This document shows positions 37,401-47,072 of a stretch of DNA of 64,000 bases, piece after piece. Origin of the DNA: Parelaphostrongylus tenuis (lineage: Eukaryota > Nematoda > Chromadorea > Rhabditida > Metastrongylidae); NCBI GenBank assembly GCA_019055375.1, contig JAHQIW010001335.1:62001-126000 (forward strand), read 5' to 3'. The translations under genes and the position numbers were made by a program. Position 1 is the first letter of the stretch. Every line of letters starts with the position of its first letter. Under the pieces are notes generated by a model. That model saw only the letters and a list, made by a program, of their open reading frames with translations, had not been told where the DNA came from and ran no database searches.

Positions 37401-40400
37401 TGAATGGGTAACCCATGACTTCTACCCATTGCACTAACCTTTTTTTTAATTAAATTCAAACCTCCTTGCCAGAAGGCTGTGATGTGTTGGAAGATGTTTT
37501 AGTAGTTTAAACAGAAACTTGGATGCGCTCGTGTGTCCCTCGCTTGCTATCTAAATAAACTGGCAACCGCAAAATGATGGCATGGACACCCCATGCACTG
37601 ACCGATTACATCACATTGCAAAGCCGACTAGCCTATGTAGCGGATACTGAGCTGGAATTCTGTACCACATCCACGGTATAACCCTGACATTTCCCTATCA
37701 GATTATCGTCCAAGCAGCGTCTTGAAAAGGTTTTGCAGAAGAAAGACTCCTAGACTACAACCACATCAAAAATGAACGCACCTACTTCTTTGAAATTCAG
37801 CCTCATTCACTTCAGAAGGCAATCAGACAGTCTTTGTCTGACAAATGGTTGCAAATCATTGATCATGATGATGATTTCATTGTTGATTGAACAAGTAGCA
37901 TTTGAATCAACAAAAGTATCGAAATCAGAAAGAAATCATAAGCAACCCCAATACTACGTAGAGTCTATGAAGTGGCACATCTCTTTGAGTCTTGATTTTA
38001 GCCTTAATGTAATTCTTTTGATCAAGGGCTGTTTCAGGAGTAATGGAAACTCATTAGCTTTCGAATTAATACTTTGTTTGCAATATGCCGTTTCAGGCAC
38101 TTCCTTCGGCAGACGGAGAAATTCCTCCTCATGCACAAGTGCGTCTAGTTTTAACATGGACCAGACCTAGCCATTATGAGCATTGGAGAGATGTACCGCC
38201 TCCAAAATTACTAATAACAACACGATTTATGAATGCCAAGGGCGACTCTGATATATCTACAACCTCCATCCGCCTCCTTGTGAGTTTAGTCGTCAGTGGT
38301 TCTACTCGGTTATGAGGGGACAAATGAAAAACCGAACACCTGATTTGCAGGATAGGAACTTTTTATAGAAGTGTTAGTAACCATACGAAAGCTGAGACTT
38401 CTGGCTATAGACCGACGTCGCCGGTTTTTAAAACAACCTTTTGTAAACTGTAAAATCCGCACAAAACTGTCTAAGACGCGCATATTTCTCGCCGGACGGA
38501 GCTCTTTCTTAGAACCATTTTACCTGCTGCGTTGCAGAGAAGGTCTTTTCTGGTACATGTAAGAGAATTGAATGGTGTGCAAAAATATATGAAACTTCAT
38601 AACACTGCCAAAGAGGCAGTAAAAACATAATAAATCTCGGGTCTTTTTTGGACATAAGCACAGTGATGGAATCAGTAACGTTTACGCCATTAAATAATTG
38701 CTAATTGTCCAGAGAAATATGCGCGTCTGCAACGCATGGAATATCCTGTAACAACGTTACAAAGGTTTTTTCGTAAATCGGCGACGTGCGGCTGTAGCCT
38801 GAAGTCTCAGCTTTCGAATGGTTGCTAACACTCCTATGAAAAGTTTCTCTCCAGCGAATAAGGTCGCTTTTTAATTCGTTCCCTTATATCCGAGTAAAAC
38901 CGTCAATGTGTTGAGAAGCTCCATCGTATGTATAATACTTGAGTAGGCCCGTGTGAGTTCGTCGAAAACCTGCCATGCCTCAAATCCTCCTGTGGAGCAG
39001 CTCCTCTTGGACGCTGTTGGAAAATCAGAGAGAATGGAAGTGTCGTCGTATGTTACTTTTTATGCTCAATTTTTTATGATCTGAAATAGATGAACAACTA
39101 GAAGAGGCTTGAGATGGATGTAATATAAAAATGTTCGACTCGAGGAAAATAGATCGTGAATGCTGCCACTTATTTCCACTAACTTGTACTGTTTTGTTCA
39201 GATCTTTCTGATAGAATTCCTTCCTTTCCAGTGGAATTTTTTTTGTTTTGTGAAAATAATCTCTGATTTTAATTATTAAAGTCACTCGATAAATAAATTC
39301 AATCTCATCGTCTAGTTTTCGTTGACTTCTGTCTACGACGTCTCCTAATTTTTGGTAGCGCACGAGTTTTTTTTCTATAGCTCAAATACTGGGTAAAATA
39401 GCATGCTTCTCCAAAGACAGAAATCAGGCAAATGCTGGTTCGACTTCTCACCAACACTTTCTTGCAGTCAGTCAACAACTGCTTGGGAAAACCTTAGCTC
39501 GGCTTCCTCCAAGTTTCAAAAGATGGATTGGCTTGACCAAAATCTGACGATTTTCCCAAGTAAAACGAAATTCTTAAGCAGAAGCATAAAAAGCACGCGA
39601 AATGTACAGACTTTTGCTGCTGATGAATACGAGGAAGCAAACTGATTAACTTGGTTGCTCGCATCTATACAAATAAAAGGTATCTCAGGAGCCAATATGT
39701 ATGGAATGCGTGTAGTGGTGGATATTTGGGAGTGCCCTATAAATCACTACTTACCATGTGATATAATCGTCTAGGATAAAATTTGTTATCTCTAGTCAAC
39801 ATTTTCAATTCTGCAGCGACAAAATTCTTATCGTTTGAAGCCCACTGGTTCTCTTTCGTGAATTTCGTTATCTTGTTTTTGAGGTAACACCGGATAACTT
39901 ATTGATAGAGGTCTTTGTTGCAGCCTTTTCTGAAAGTGATTTACAGCTCATTTGTTTTGACTTTATTCACTAAAATGGCAATCAGATTATAGAAGGAGTC
40001 CGTCTCGTCGTTTTGTCCTTGAAATTCTATTCTAACGATTGACTCCTTTTTCAGCCTGAGACTGTTTCAATTTCCAGGGTTTTGCATGAAGCGGCTCCTG
40101 CACCTGAACCACCGCTGAAGACTGTCGAAGCCCGCGACCACGATGATCGTCAGGTGGCTACCACCACCAATCTGTTCACCGCTTTGAATGAACTCAATGA
40201 TCGAGGATTATTCATACTCATCCTTATTCTACTAACAATCATGTATATCGTTAGTAAAATGTACGATAAGAATGATGACAGGCAAAGACATAAATTATGA
40301 TTATGTCCTGCAACTGCAGTTTTTAAATCACGGTATCCAGGATACCACGTCTCTGTGTGCTCTCGTATGCTATCCTAAAAGTTCAGCTTAACCTCCATGT

Positions 40401-43400
40401 AATATCTAGCTTTCCTTCACGATTTGTCATTTACATTGCTGTACTAACATGTGTCAAAAATTTGGACTTGATGATCGAGGATTATTCATACTATTCATGT
40501 AATAAAGTGCATAAACGACTTTAAGAAATGTGTCGTTATTCTTTACTTATTCCTTTTTTCCTTAGACACTGTGCATTTGAACAATGATAATCGCGAAATG
40601 GCCATGGTTTTGATTAGAATCCCTAAATAAGATTGTGTTTCTCTTAGTGGGCATGTGCTCTCAGAGGATTCTGAGTCTAACATTTATTTTGTCAGCATCT
40701 CCACGAAGAGCTTCCGCTTGAGAAGTCGGCGCTTGAATTCATGATGTCGTCTTTTCCGGAAGTGAAGGAGAAGGAAGACATGAGAAAAATTGTAGGTCGT
40801 TATGGCATCACCGGTAGAGAACAGGTGAGTCTCATATGGTTCTGTTATTGCTATCCTATATAAGATGTATTCTGATTTCTTTTGTCTTCCATGTATATAC
40901 TTTGAAGGTCTGTCCGATGAAGCAGCTGTCAGATGGGCAGCGTTGTCGTGTTTCTTTTGCATGGTTGGCTTGGCAACAACCTCATCTTCTTCTGCTTGAT
41001 GAGCCTACGAATCATCTTGATATGGAATCGATCGACGCTTTAGCTGAAGCCCTGAACTGTTTCCCAGGCGGGATGATACTAGTGTCCCATGATTTTCGTC
41101 TTGTTAGCCAAGTATGTTTTTACATATTCATGCGAACATGTATAATTTTTCGAGTGAGAACGGTAGCTGTCTGAGGGCTTAGTTCTGCACACTACTCCAC
41201 AGTCTACTGACAAATGGGAGACGTACATTGATCTAGTGCACAGCTTGCTGAAAAAGTTATTTTTTCAGATATTTAAACGGTAAAGAAAACTGCATTAAAA
41301 AATGAGTTTATTAAACTTAAGGAGTATTACGCTTATTAGATCAACAATTATAGCATTTAGTAAGAAAGTTTATAGCAAATTCTCGAAATTGCCTCCTTTG
41401 TCCTTCAGACATTTACGAAGTCGCTTGAGGAAATTTTCAACGATCCTCGCACTCGTTTCTACCATAATTTCATACCGCATGTCAAAGCCGCTTTAGAAAC
41501 GTCTACGGTAGTGTAGCAAGTAGCCGAGACCTCTTCTGTCAGTTTGGAGCACACGGTATGAATCATTGGGTTGAGATCAAGCACGTTTGACGGCCAATTT
41601 CTTTGTCCTAAAAGCTCGGAAACAGCTCTTGACAGTTGGCATTCGTTAAGCGGGTCGAATGCGCAAAAACCCAGTCATACTGAAGCGTAAATCCGTCAGC
41701 GCCAAAATGTTGAGTCGCTTAAGGCTATAGTACTCTCCGTGAAACTTGCTGCTGATAGTTCGCAGCGTTGATTTTGACGTTTCTGTTGATGAAACCAACG
41801 GCGTCTTTCCGGTGACGCAAATGCCGGCTCAGACCGTCACAGAGGCAGGAAAATGACTGCGGCCCATGGTTTTTGCTACTGTGGACTTTTGCTGACCCTT
41901 CTGAGAAGTTGACATCAATTCTGGTGATTGAGAAGTGGTTCGGTTGTGAATATCTTCTCATCCTTCAAAAGCACCTTTGAAAACGAGCAACAGCTATCGA
42001 ACGAATCATTCGGCGAGCTTTCGAAAGCAGCTTCTGTCTCATCTTTTTGTCCACCACGTGAACACGAGCGATGTTGTATTAGTGCAGCTTCAGGTTATTC
42101 TTGACAATGTTTCGGACGCTTCGCTCGCTGATCCGGAACTTCCCAAGCCATTTTGTTTATTGAACACTTGGATTTCGTTCAATGTGGCAACGATTCGTCT
42201 GTTTTCCGGAGTAGATGCGAGGGTTTGGCGGCATTTTCGAGGACGTCTCTCAATCTATCCAGTCGCTTGGAACGTTTCACGGTTCTATAGACACTTCCTA
42301 GTTTGTAACCAATCGAATTTGAGAAAGTCGGCCGTTTTCAACGCTTTAACAATCAACGGACTACCTGAGAAAGTCGCAGCCTGGTTATCCTCGAGATTGC
42401 AAGGAGATCTGCCCGAGCAGTAGGTTTTCTACGACATTCGTGAAAGCTTTCAAGCAAGTGGTGATTGCGATGAGACGAATCGAATGACAGAAGTGCTGGA
42501 ATCGACAAAATAAATGTGGTGACGGGTCGTATAAAATAAAATTTTAGAAAGTTGGGTAATACATTTACTACAAGCGTCACGTATACAATAGTTGGTTAAA
42601 CGACAGTAACACCAAAATTCGATTCAGATGCTGATTTGACGTGCAAAACATCGTGGTAGTATGCATGTGTTATGTAGAGATTCTGGTAATCACTTGTGAC
42701 ACCACTCACTCTCTACAGTTAACCGCTAATCATGTGACTTATTCTTATTAGTGAGGAAAGCGTGTGGCGCAGCACTTAGCTCTGCGACACACATGATCGA
42801 TCAGCCGATGGTTCGATCCCGCGCTAAAGGCTCGCCAAGTCTTCCATCTTTCCGGAGTCGGTGAATGGGTTTCACACTTGTCTGGCAAGGAAAACAGCAC
42901 TGACCCGACACATTGGTAGGCAGGCCACTGTGAGTCATTGTCAAGACCATATATGCATCACCTCTAACGAAACCAAAAATTGAAAGCATTTGCATGGCGC
43001 ATCCCTCAGGGAGCACCGAAAGCTTGAAAGGAAATCTTTTATCCTTTATTCTTATCAGTAGATGTTCATGAAATGAGGAATGCCTATGTTTGAGTGCTTA
43101 CTACACTACTACTATAAATGATTTACGCCTGTCAGGAGTGGTGAGCGGATATGGTCAGGCTAGATGCCATCCATAGTTGATGGTCGAAAAGAGAGATAAC
43201 ATATTTTCAAAGATGATGAGTAGTGATATGCAAAGCTTTTAACATTAGCGAGAGTTGAACTCGTGTTGCAGTCATATCGGGAACGCGTGTTACTAATGCG
43301 CTACCGAGGTCTTTGCTCTGATCACTGCTCTGCTATATGTTTTGCACATCTCTCCAGCATCTTTGGATATCTGCCCACGACATCATAACACTGCGATAAG

Positions 43401-43592
43401 ATCAGTAAAGAAAATGTCTTGCGGATGCATCGTAATGTTTTCATCGTTCAGGTAGCTGGAGAGGTTTGGGTTTGTGACAATCAAACTATCACGAAATGGG
43501 ACGGTGATATATTCTCGTACAAGGATCATCTAAGACGTCAAATTGACCACGAATTCCGAGCTCGTGAGAAAGGTCTCATCAAGGAGCGTTAG
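22423..43592 (+). CDS. abcf-2: ABC-F family ATPase, ABCF2 type
   Basis: A soluble twin-ATPase of the ABC-F group; family members act on ribosomes and have no membrane domains. Fourteen exons: 22,423-22,630; 23,520-23,644; 24,441-24,531; 24,587-24,657; 25,396-25,513; 25,575-25,715; 25,775-26,004; 26,066-26,161; 28,676-28,795; 30,366-30,455; 31,286-31,459; 40,696-40,824; 40,908-41,111; 43,452-43,592. All junctions keep frame and the product is 645 aa, against about 620-625 for the family. ABC1 has Walker A GLNGSGKST (residues 137-145), signature FSGGWRMR (250-257) and Walker B LLLLDEP (270-276). ABC2 has Walker [10 protein letters not shown] (451-459), signature LSDGQRCR (538-545) and LLLLDEP (558-564). 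The N-terminus is lysine-rich. Exon 2 is the least certain: the acceptor at 23,519 was chosen for frame and its pyrimidine tract. Introns range from 55 bp to 9.2 kb. Intron 11 holds a whole other gene; introns 1, 2, 8, 9, 10 and 13 hold repeats. The start is just after a likely spliced-leader acceptor. Confidence 0.95.
22740..23410. repeat. Foldback element FB-d in ABC-F intron 1
   Basis: The left arm (22,740-22,880) contains GTAGCAGCCAAGATAAGATT and the right arm (about 23,200-23,400) contains AACCGAGTAG and GTGATCTCATATTCGCTGAT, as inverted counterparts. A further partial block lies at about 23,085-23,180. Diverged and with approximate ends. Confidence 0.55.
24058..24345 (+). repeat. SINE-1 in ABC-F intron 2
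   Basis: Clear head: GCGCGTGTGACGCACTGG (A box) and GATGGTTCGATCCCGCGC (B box). The middle (24,175-24,255) is rearranged or replaced, and the tail GAGAGCTTTGTCCTTTTT is normal. Confidence 0.85.
26925..27000 (-). mobile_element. Penelope-like element 3'-end remnant in ABC-F intron 8
   Basis: This stretch aligns with 57,741-57,815, the sequence 3' of the GIY-YIG fragment: CTGACGCTTCGGC against CTGACGTTTCGGC, and CCCGCAATCTAAT against TCCGCAATCCAAT. Coding sequence is absent. Confidence 0.55.
27959..28252. repeat. Foldback element FB-a with divergent tRNA-like arms
   Basis: The left arm (27,959-28,060) read on the minus strand, and the right arm (28,150-28,252) read on the plus strand, are the same tRNA-like sequence. 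The right arm has A-box-like GTCAGTAGTGCAGCGTG and B-box-like GGGTTGGAGTCCCGCC; the left arm has the complement of a GGGTTCGAGTCTCGCC B box. The outer ends GATGTAGAGTGATGTGCGAA and its complement are inverted. About 90 bp of spacer lie between. It sits in ABC-F intron 8. A second complete copy is at 50,703-51,030. Confidence 0.8.
29010..29128 (-). repeat. SINE-4 copy in ABC-F intron 9
   Basis: The minus-strand head CCGAGTGATAGTGATGCTCG and downstream blocks match the other SINE-4 copies. Degenerate. Confidence 0.5.
29600..30255. repeat. Foldback element FB-e in ABC-F intron 9
   Basis: The left arm has TCAAGCCTATATCC, GTCTTCATAAAGAGT and CTCAAGCTAGCGCTGC. The right arm has the inverted GCGCTAGCTTGAG and GGGCTTGAAAATCTGTG. 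Arms are about 200 bp. Closest relative in the window: 47,073-47,733. Confidence 0.8.
30525..30690. repeat. Short foldback FB-b with tRNA-like arms
   Basis: The outer ends TGAGTGATATGCAAAGCATT and AATGTTTTGCATACTACTCA are inverted. The inner parts are tRNA-like halves with a GGTGGTGGTGGTAGTACC centre. It lies in ABC-F intron 10 and lacks the longer spacer of other FB-b copies. Confidence 0.65.
30968..31230. repeat. Two partial SINE-1 copies facing each other
   Basis: A plus-strand 5' part (about 30,968-31,090) abuts a minus-strand 5' part (about 31,091-31,230). Each runs from head to the ACTTGTCTGG region and lacks the tail. They lie just upstream of ABC-F exon 11. Confidence 0.7.
31825..31955 (+). 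repeat. FB-b single tRNA-like arm
   Basis: A-box-like GAGTGGTGTAAAGGTAGCAC and B-box-like GCGAGTTCAAATTCCGCG are followed by the family's outer end TATCACTCAGTGTTCTTAGC. It is the outward-reading right arm without a partner. Confidence 0.65.
32465..32710. repeat. FB-b foldback, tRNA-like arms
   Basis: The left arm (32,465-32,565, minus sense) contains the B-box complement GGGAGTTGAACGCACG and CTAGGAGCGCGTGCCACCAT. The right arm is reduced to about 32,655-32,715. The spacer holds CTTTGCTACCACTC, common to the family. Confidence 0.6.
33078..33250 (+). repeat. SINE-4 copy in ABC-F intron 11
   Basis: The head GTGGCCTTGTAGTTGTGATG is followed by GCCGAACTCCACC and CTCTCCGGCAGTCAACAGGA, aligning with 18,113-18,290 over about 170 bp. 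Confidence 0.65.
33473..33768 (-). repeat. SINE-1 copy in ABC-F intron 11
   Basis: Minus strand: tail complement AAGGGATAAAG at the left, body CATGTCTGGTCTTCACAATG, and head complement with GGATCGAACCATC and CACTGCACCGTGTGC at the right. Confidence 0.85.
33935..34225. repeat. FB-b foldback, tRNA-like arms
   Basis: The left arm is at 33,935-34,045 (minus sense: TTGAGTGGTAGGCAAAAATC, GGGAGTTGATCCC, GCGTGCTACCACTACAC). The right arm is at 34,147-34,225 (plus sense: CGGTATGGATGAAACAC, GGGTTCAACTCCC). A spacer of about 100 bp lies between. It ends about 190 bp upstream of the MSP-gene acceptor. Confidence 0.75.
34435..40300 (+). CDS. MSP-domain protein with C-terminal membrane anchor (VAP-like layout)
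   Basis: Five exons: 34,435-34,612; 37,036-37,178; 37,236-37,364; 38,097-38,279; 40,055-40,300. All have GT/AG junctions and a continuous frame of 292 aa. Residues 1-107 are polar and low in hydrophobics, probably disordered. Residues about 108-211 form a beta-rich region resembling the major sperm protein domain: a [18 protein letters not shown] strand pattern, then [13 protein letters not shown] and [11 protein letters not shown]. Residues 262-278 are a single hydrophobic helix ([16 protein letters not shown]) followed by a basic tail, as in tail-anchored VAP proteins of the ER. Known VAPs have the MSP domain at the very N-terminus and a coiled coil, so this is a relative, not a clear orthologue. 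An acceptor CCACTTTCAG ends at 34,415, 19 bases before the ATG, and could be used by a spliced leader. The whole gene lies inside intron 11 of the ABC-F gene on the same strand. Confidence 0.85.
34697..34890 (+). repeat. SINE-1 copy, shortened body
   Basis: Good head (GTGAGTGGCGCAGTGGTTAG) and B-box region (GATGGTTCCGTGCCCCGC). The middle is deleted and the tail GCCGAATGCATGATGCACC is retained. It lies in intron 1 of the MSP gene. Confidence 0.75.
35282..35562 (-). repeat. SINE-1 copy
   Basis: Minus strand: tail AAAAGGACAAAGG complement, CATACTTGGCCTTCACAATG, and head complement CTAACCACTGTGCCGCGCC. In MSP-gene intron 1. Confidence 0.8.
36195..36310 (-). repeat. FB-b single tRNA-like arm
   Basis: Reads GAGTGGTATGCAGAACATTT, then CGTGCTACCACCACGCCACC, the left-arm form of the FB-b family. 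No clear right arm nearby. Confidence 0.55.
36641..36843. repeat. Foldback element FB-h
   Basis: The long inverted arms (about 85 bp each) contain GGCACTTATAA and CATAAGTGCC ends, CGTTTCGGCC and GGCCGAAAAG, and TGCCTTTCGTTT and AAACGAAAGGC, around a centre at about 36,735-36,750. The related element is at 58,690-58,956. Confidence 0.85.
38309..38893. repeat. Foldback element FB-c in MSP-gene intron 4
   Basis: The left arm has GGACAAATGAAAAACCG, GAAGTGTTAGTAACCAT and GCTGAGACTTCTGGC. The right arm has the inverted CTGAAGTCTCAGC and TTGCTAACACTCCTATG. Arms are about 200 bp. Same family as 12,684-12,980 and 49,537-50,417. Confidence 0.85.
40501..40506 (+). terminator. Candidate polyadenylation signal of the MSP gene
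   Basis: AATAAA 201 bases after the MSP stop codon and 190 bases before ABC-F exon 12. ABC-F transcripts must escape it to reach their last three exons. Confidence 0.55.
41310..42560 (-). pseudogene. Tc1/mariner-type transposase remnant in ABC-F intron 13
   Basis: Read on the minus strand in shifting frames, it shows the C-terminal catalytic half of a Tc1/mariner transposase. There is a [20 protein letters not shown] stretch, then [11 protein letters not shown] (third catalytic region), then [17 protein letters not shown]. Further 5' are fragments fitting the DNA-binding half ([19 protein letters not shown]). Several stops and frameshifts interrupt it. Terminal inverted repeats were not found. 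It is a different transposase lineage from the mariner elements at 6,878 and 13,891. Confidence 0.75.
42753..43047 (+). repeat. SINE-1 with near-perfect target-site duplication
   Basis: Head GCGTGTGGCGCAGCACTTAG, B box GATGGTTCGATCCCGCGC, tail ATCTTTTATCCTTT. Flanked by ATTCTTATTAGT (42,741-42,752) and ATTCTTATCAGT (43,048-43,059), one mismatch in 12. Confidence 0.9.
43205..43340 (-). repeat. FB-b single tRNA-like arm in ABC-F intron 13
   Basis: Contains GTAGTGATATGCAAAGCTTT, the B-box complement GAGAGTTGAACTCGTG, and GCGTGTTACTAATGCGCTAC. Left-arm form only. Confidence 0.55.
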
Positions 43593-43813
43593 TGGGAAGA
43601 GTCTTTAGGGCACTCCCCCACCTCCTTATCGATTCCACTGACTTGTTTACCGTTCTTGTTGAGATATGCGTGATTCGAACGCTCTGTTATGGTTGTTATA
43701 CTTGTTGGTCTGTACTATTTGTTTCTCGATATGGTATTCCTGACTCCGGTCTTACGGACGATTAGTTGTTTTTACTGCTAAAGCAAGAAAATGCTATAGA
43801 CATCAGCAGCCAT

Positions 43814-43819
43814 AATAAA
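43814..43819 (+). terminator. Candidate polyadenylation signal of the ABC-F gene
   Basis: AATAAA 222 bases after the ABC-F stop codon, the first good signal downstream. Confidence 0.5.
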
Positions 43820-46800
43820 TATCTCTGAATCTATTGTCCTTACTAATGTAGTTCATCTGAAGAATTTCAGTAACAAATATGCTTACGGGTAAATAAGTTT
43901 CATTGCTTATTTGTCGTCGTATGTTCGCGATTACTAATCCTGACTCTTGTAAATTCCATTCTTCCATCGATGTGCACTCTAACTGATTGGTATTATTTTT
44001 ACTAGAAGAAGGATTTTAAATTTTAACTGAATAAATCATAACTTATCGTTTACCTTGTGTGAAAGGACATTGAACAAATTAAGAGCTTTCACAGACAGTT
44101 GCGAACATCTTCTACTTCCATTTCTCTTTGTTCTATATCATTTGAAGTGTTTTTCAAAGATACATTTGTTATACTTAGGTATTTTTGAGTTCATTTTTGA
44201 CCTCCATTTCATTAATGAGTCGGTCCAGTAACCTTAATTCGGTGTCCTTCCAGTCCTACCACTGTATCGCTGTATAAAAGCAAGTGGTTGTTCACCTCTA
44301 AAAAATTTGCCATTCAATCCGGTTATGATAAAATTGCAGGGTTATAGAGCCTAGAGCTGCAGATAGCTTACCGTTGGAATCGCTATAGAGAAATGGCAAT
44401 ATATGAAGGGTATAATGTTCTTTCACAGTCTTTTGAAGGAGAGTAGCACAAAGAGGCTTTACTAGTGCTGTCTCGGAGTCGATGATTAGTGAAAGTGTGA
44501 ATGACGTGGGTGTCATGGGATTTGACAGCGTTCGTGGGCGTCCAATATTATACAATTTCATTGGAGCAAATCACAGGAGCGACTCCGAGTAATCAAACAA
44601 TTCTGTAATTTTCTTACTCGGCGCACACGAAGTCGTTAACAGCCAATTTATTTGGCATAATATAAATGGTTTGAATGCAGGCGAATTTCGCCTTCTTGAG
44701 AGCCGTTTTGTTGTTTTGATGTCCATTAGTCTTGAAATGTACTGAAGAAATGCTGTGTTGTAATTTCCTGTTTGCTTTGTAAAAAAGTTACACAGTTATC
44801 TAATTTCAGTCGATATGAATCATTAGTGAAAATCTCATAATGCACTTTTGTGGCGAGTGCGACGTACTCGACCAGTGACGTTTATTTGCGTTTTAGCCAC
44901 AATGAACTTTCTGTGTACTATTATTCAGCTAGAAGGATGTTTTCGACAGATTAATAGTGCTTTTGTGCTCTTCCACTTTGATTCAGTTTAAAATGTAATA
45001 TATCAGCTAATGTTGGCACCTCAAATCAGATTCGACATCGAAAACCGGCTTCCGTTCTAATTTCGTTGTTATCTATCAACAGTAATTCCTTCGATGATTT
45101 AGCTAATATCACAAAGTCGATACGAATTTAGAAAAATTCGTCCTTAAGTCGTCCGTATGTACAGAATGGTTGTTCTATCGTTTTGCCACGCGTGACCTTT
45201 TTTATTGTACTAGATAAAGCCTTCAAACTTGGGTAATAAAGCCGACAGTAATAAAACCGACATACAAACATTATAATTCGACTTCAACATGGGAACGATG
45301 TTCATAGACTTACATAGCATTTAGCTAAACAATACGAAGTCAATAATCGGAAATCAGAGATAAAGGTTTTATGAGTAACGCCGAGCAGACTTCTGAGCTA
45401 AACATGTGAAGTACAGAGAATGTTCGAGTCGATTTACAACGACAACAACTACAACGATCACCAATGAACGACTCTGGGCAATCCACGACTAAAATCTTCG
45501 ATCCGAAGAAGAATAAGAAGTCGAAACGTTAACCGAGTAAAATTTTTATACCAATCTCGTGCTTTCAGCTCAAATCACATGTTACTGTTCGTATAATTCG
45601 TACTGCATTTCACTTTTCTTTTTTCTATTTCACTCCTTCTTCAAAGAATCGTGTTATTGGTGCACGATATCTGTGTGCACCTTAATCACCCCATACCTCT
45701 TTGTGATCCGAGAAAGGAGAGGCCCATTGAGTTTTTTAAGACAGTCATTCTACTGTTTAGTTCTTAGTGAAGAGAGGAGAGAAAATTCACAGTCTAGAAA
45801 TAGGGAGCTTTCAAAGCGCGAAATTCAAAGGATGGCTTTATCACGTATATTTAGTTCAAAATTGGTACAAATTGTCATGGAAGAGTCAAATTTAACTCTT
45901 TCACAACCGTGCGCATTGATTTCTATGCATAAGCGGCCTAATCGTGTATAGTGATTTCAATGTATATTCTTTACCTATCTCGCCTAACAGACTTTTTTTT
46001 TTACTAGACCTTTTATAGTCAAGCGACAGCCTATGTAAGAAAGACGTTGTACTCGACGTAGCTTAAGAAAAGTTCTATTCTGTACTGGGCTCACCGATCA
46101 GAAATTTGAGTAGTAAGGGACAACCACTTCATTCATAATTGTTAGTTAATAATATTTGTCGTACCGAACGTTTCACCATAGAAGTTTTGTATCGTGACCC
46201 GTAATATCATAAAGTAAACAGCATCATGCATAGTACTGATAGAGCAATCACTAATACACATAGTGCAATCGAGCAAAGTCTTCCCTACAATTTTGATATG
46301 TTCACAATCTCTCAATTCTTCTGTGTAGCGAAAAGATTGATATTTATGGTTGAAAAGTTGGCGAATTCACAATTGGGTGTGGTCTAGTAGGCTAGGCGGT
46401 CACGCGAAAGTGGCTGCGATCCTGTAAGGTTTGAGCAAAAATAGTAATACATCTGAAGTTTCGTAAGAGCTCGAGATTTTACTCCAGTCGCTCAACATTC
46501 TTCAATTTGGAACCGAAACGAATCGAGCTATGCAATCCATGTGTGTGCGGAAATAGTTGCACTTCTTCAATTCAGGCAATCATAACTCGCCTGATAGTGA
46601 ACTTTACTGACTGAGATAAAATCACTCGTATCCACGAATCATTACGAATAGTTTTTACTATTCAACATTGTAGTATTCTGCATATTCTCCTTGAAGATCA
46701 CGGATCATTTTTTAAACGTTTTTTTTCTGTCTAGATAGCTTATGTCGTACAAGGAAGCGATTTATTTGCGGAATACGCTGAAAGCCACATTGATATTTTT

Positions 46801-47072
46801 AGCTGTCGGACACTGAAATCCCTGGGAAGCTTGCGTTTGAAACAAATTCCAAGCTGAATTGAAATCTCAAAAAAATTATCAATAATTGTTAAGATGGAGC
46901 AAATTATGTTCTGTTAATACGTGAAATCCCAACTATTCTTTTGCATCGAGTATTGTATAGTCTAGTCTTATTGTGAAACTAATGAGCAGTTTCATCATGT
47001 GTCTTGAAAGTGGCATATCTCACCTCAGATTAGATTTTATCGGTTGAAATCATAACACAGTTTCAATGACAT
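43820..47072. other. Intergenic, no recognised gene
   Basis: No exon with domain or splice support. A 130-residue open frame at 45,559-45,951 has no recognisable features beyond a hydrophobic start. At 45,503-45,531 is the motif CCGAAGA...CGAAACGTT that also marks the Penelope-like 3' end at 57,743. At about 46,378-46,435 is a weak tRNA-like sequence. Confidence 0.5.

Noticed and set aside
41977..42423. 148-codon open frame on the plus strand
   Set aside because: It is antisense to the Tc1/mariner transposase remnant, whose motifs are on the minus strand; it is a shadow frame.
46378..46435. Possible tRNA gene (GTGTGGTCTAGTAGGCTAGG)
   Set aside because: A-box-like start, but the T-arm sequence GGCTGCGATCC does not pair and there is no acceptor stem.
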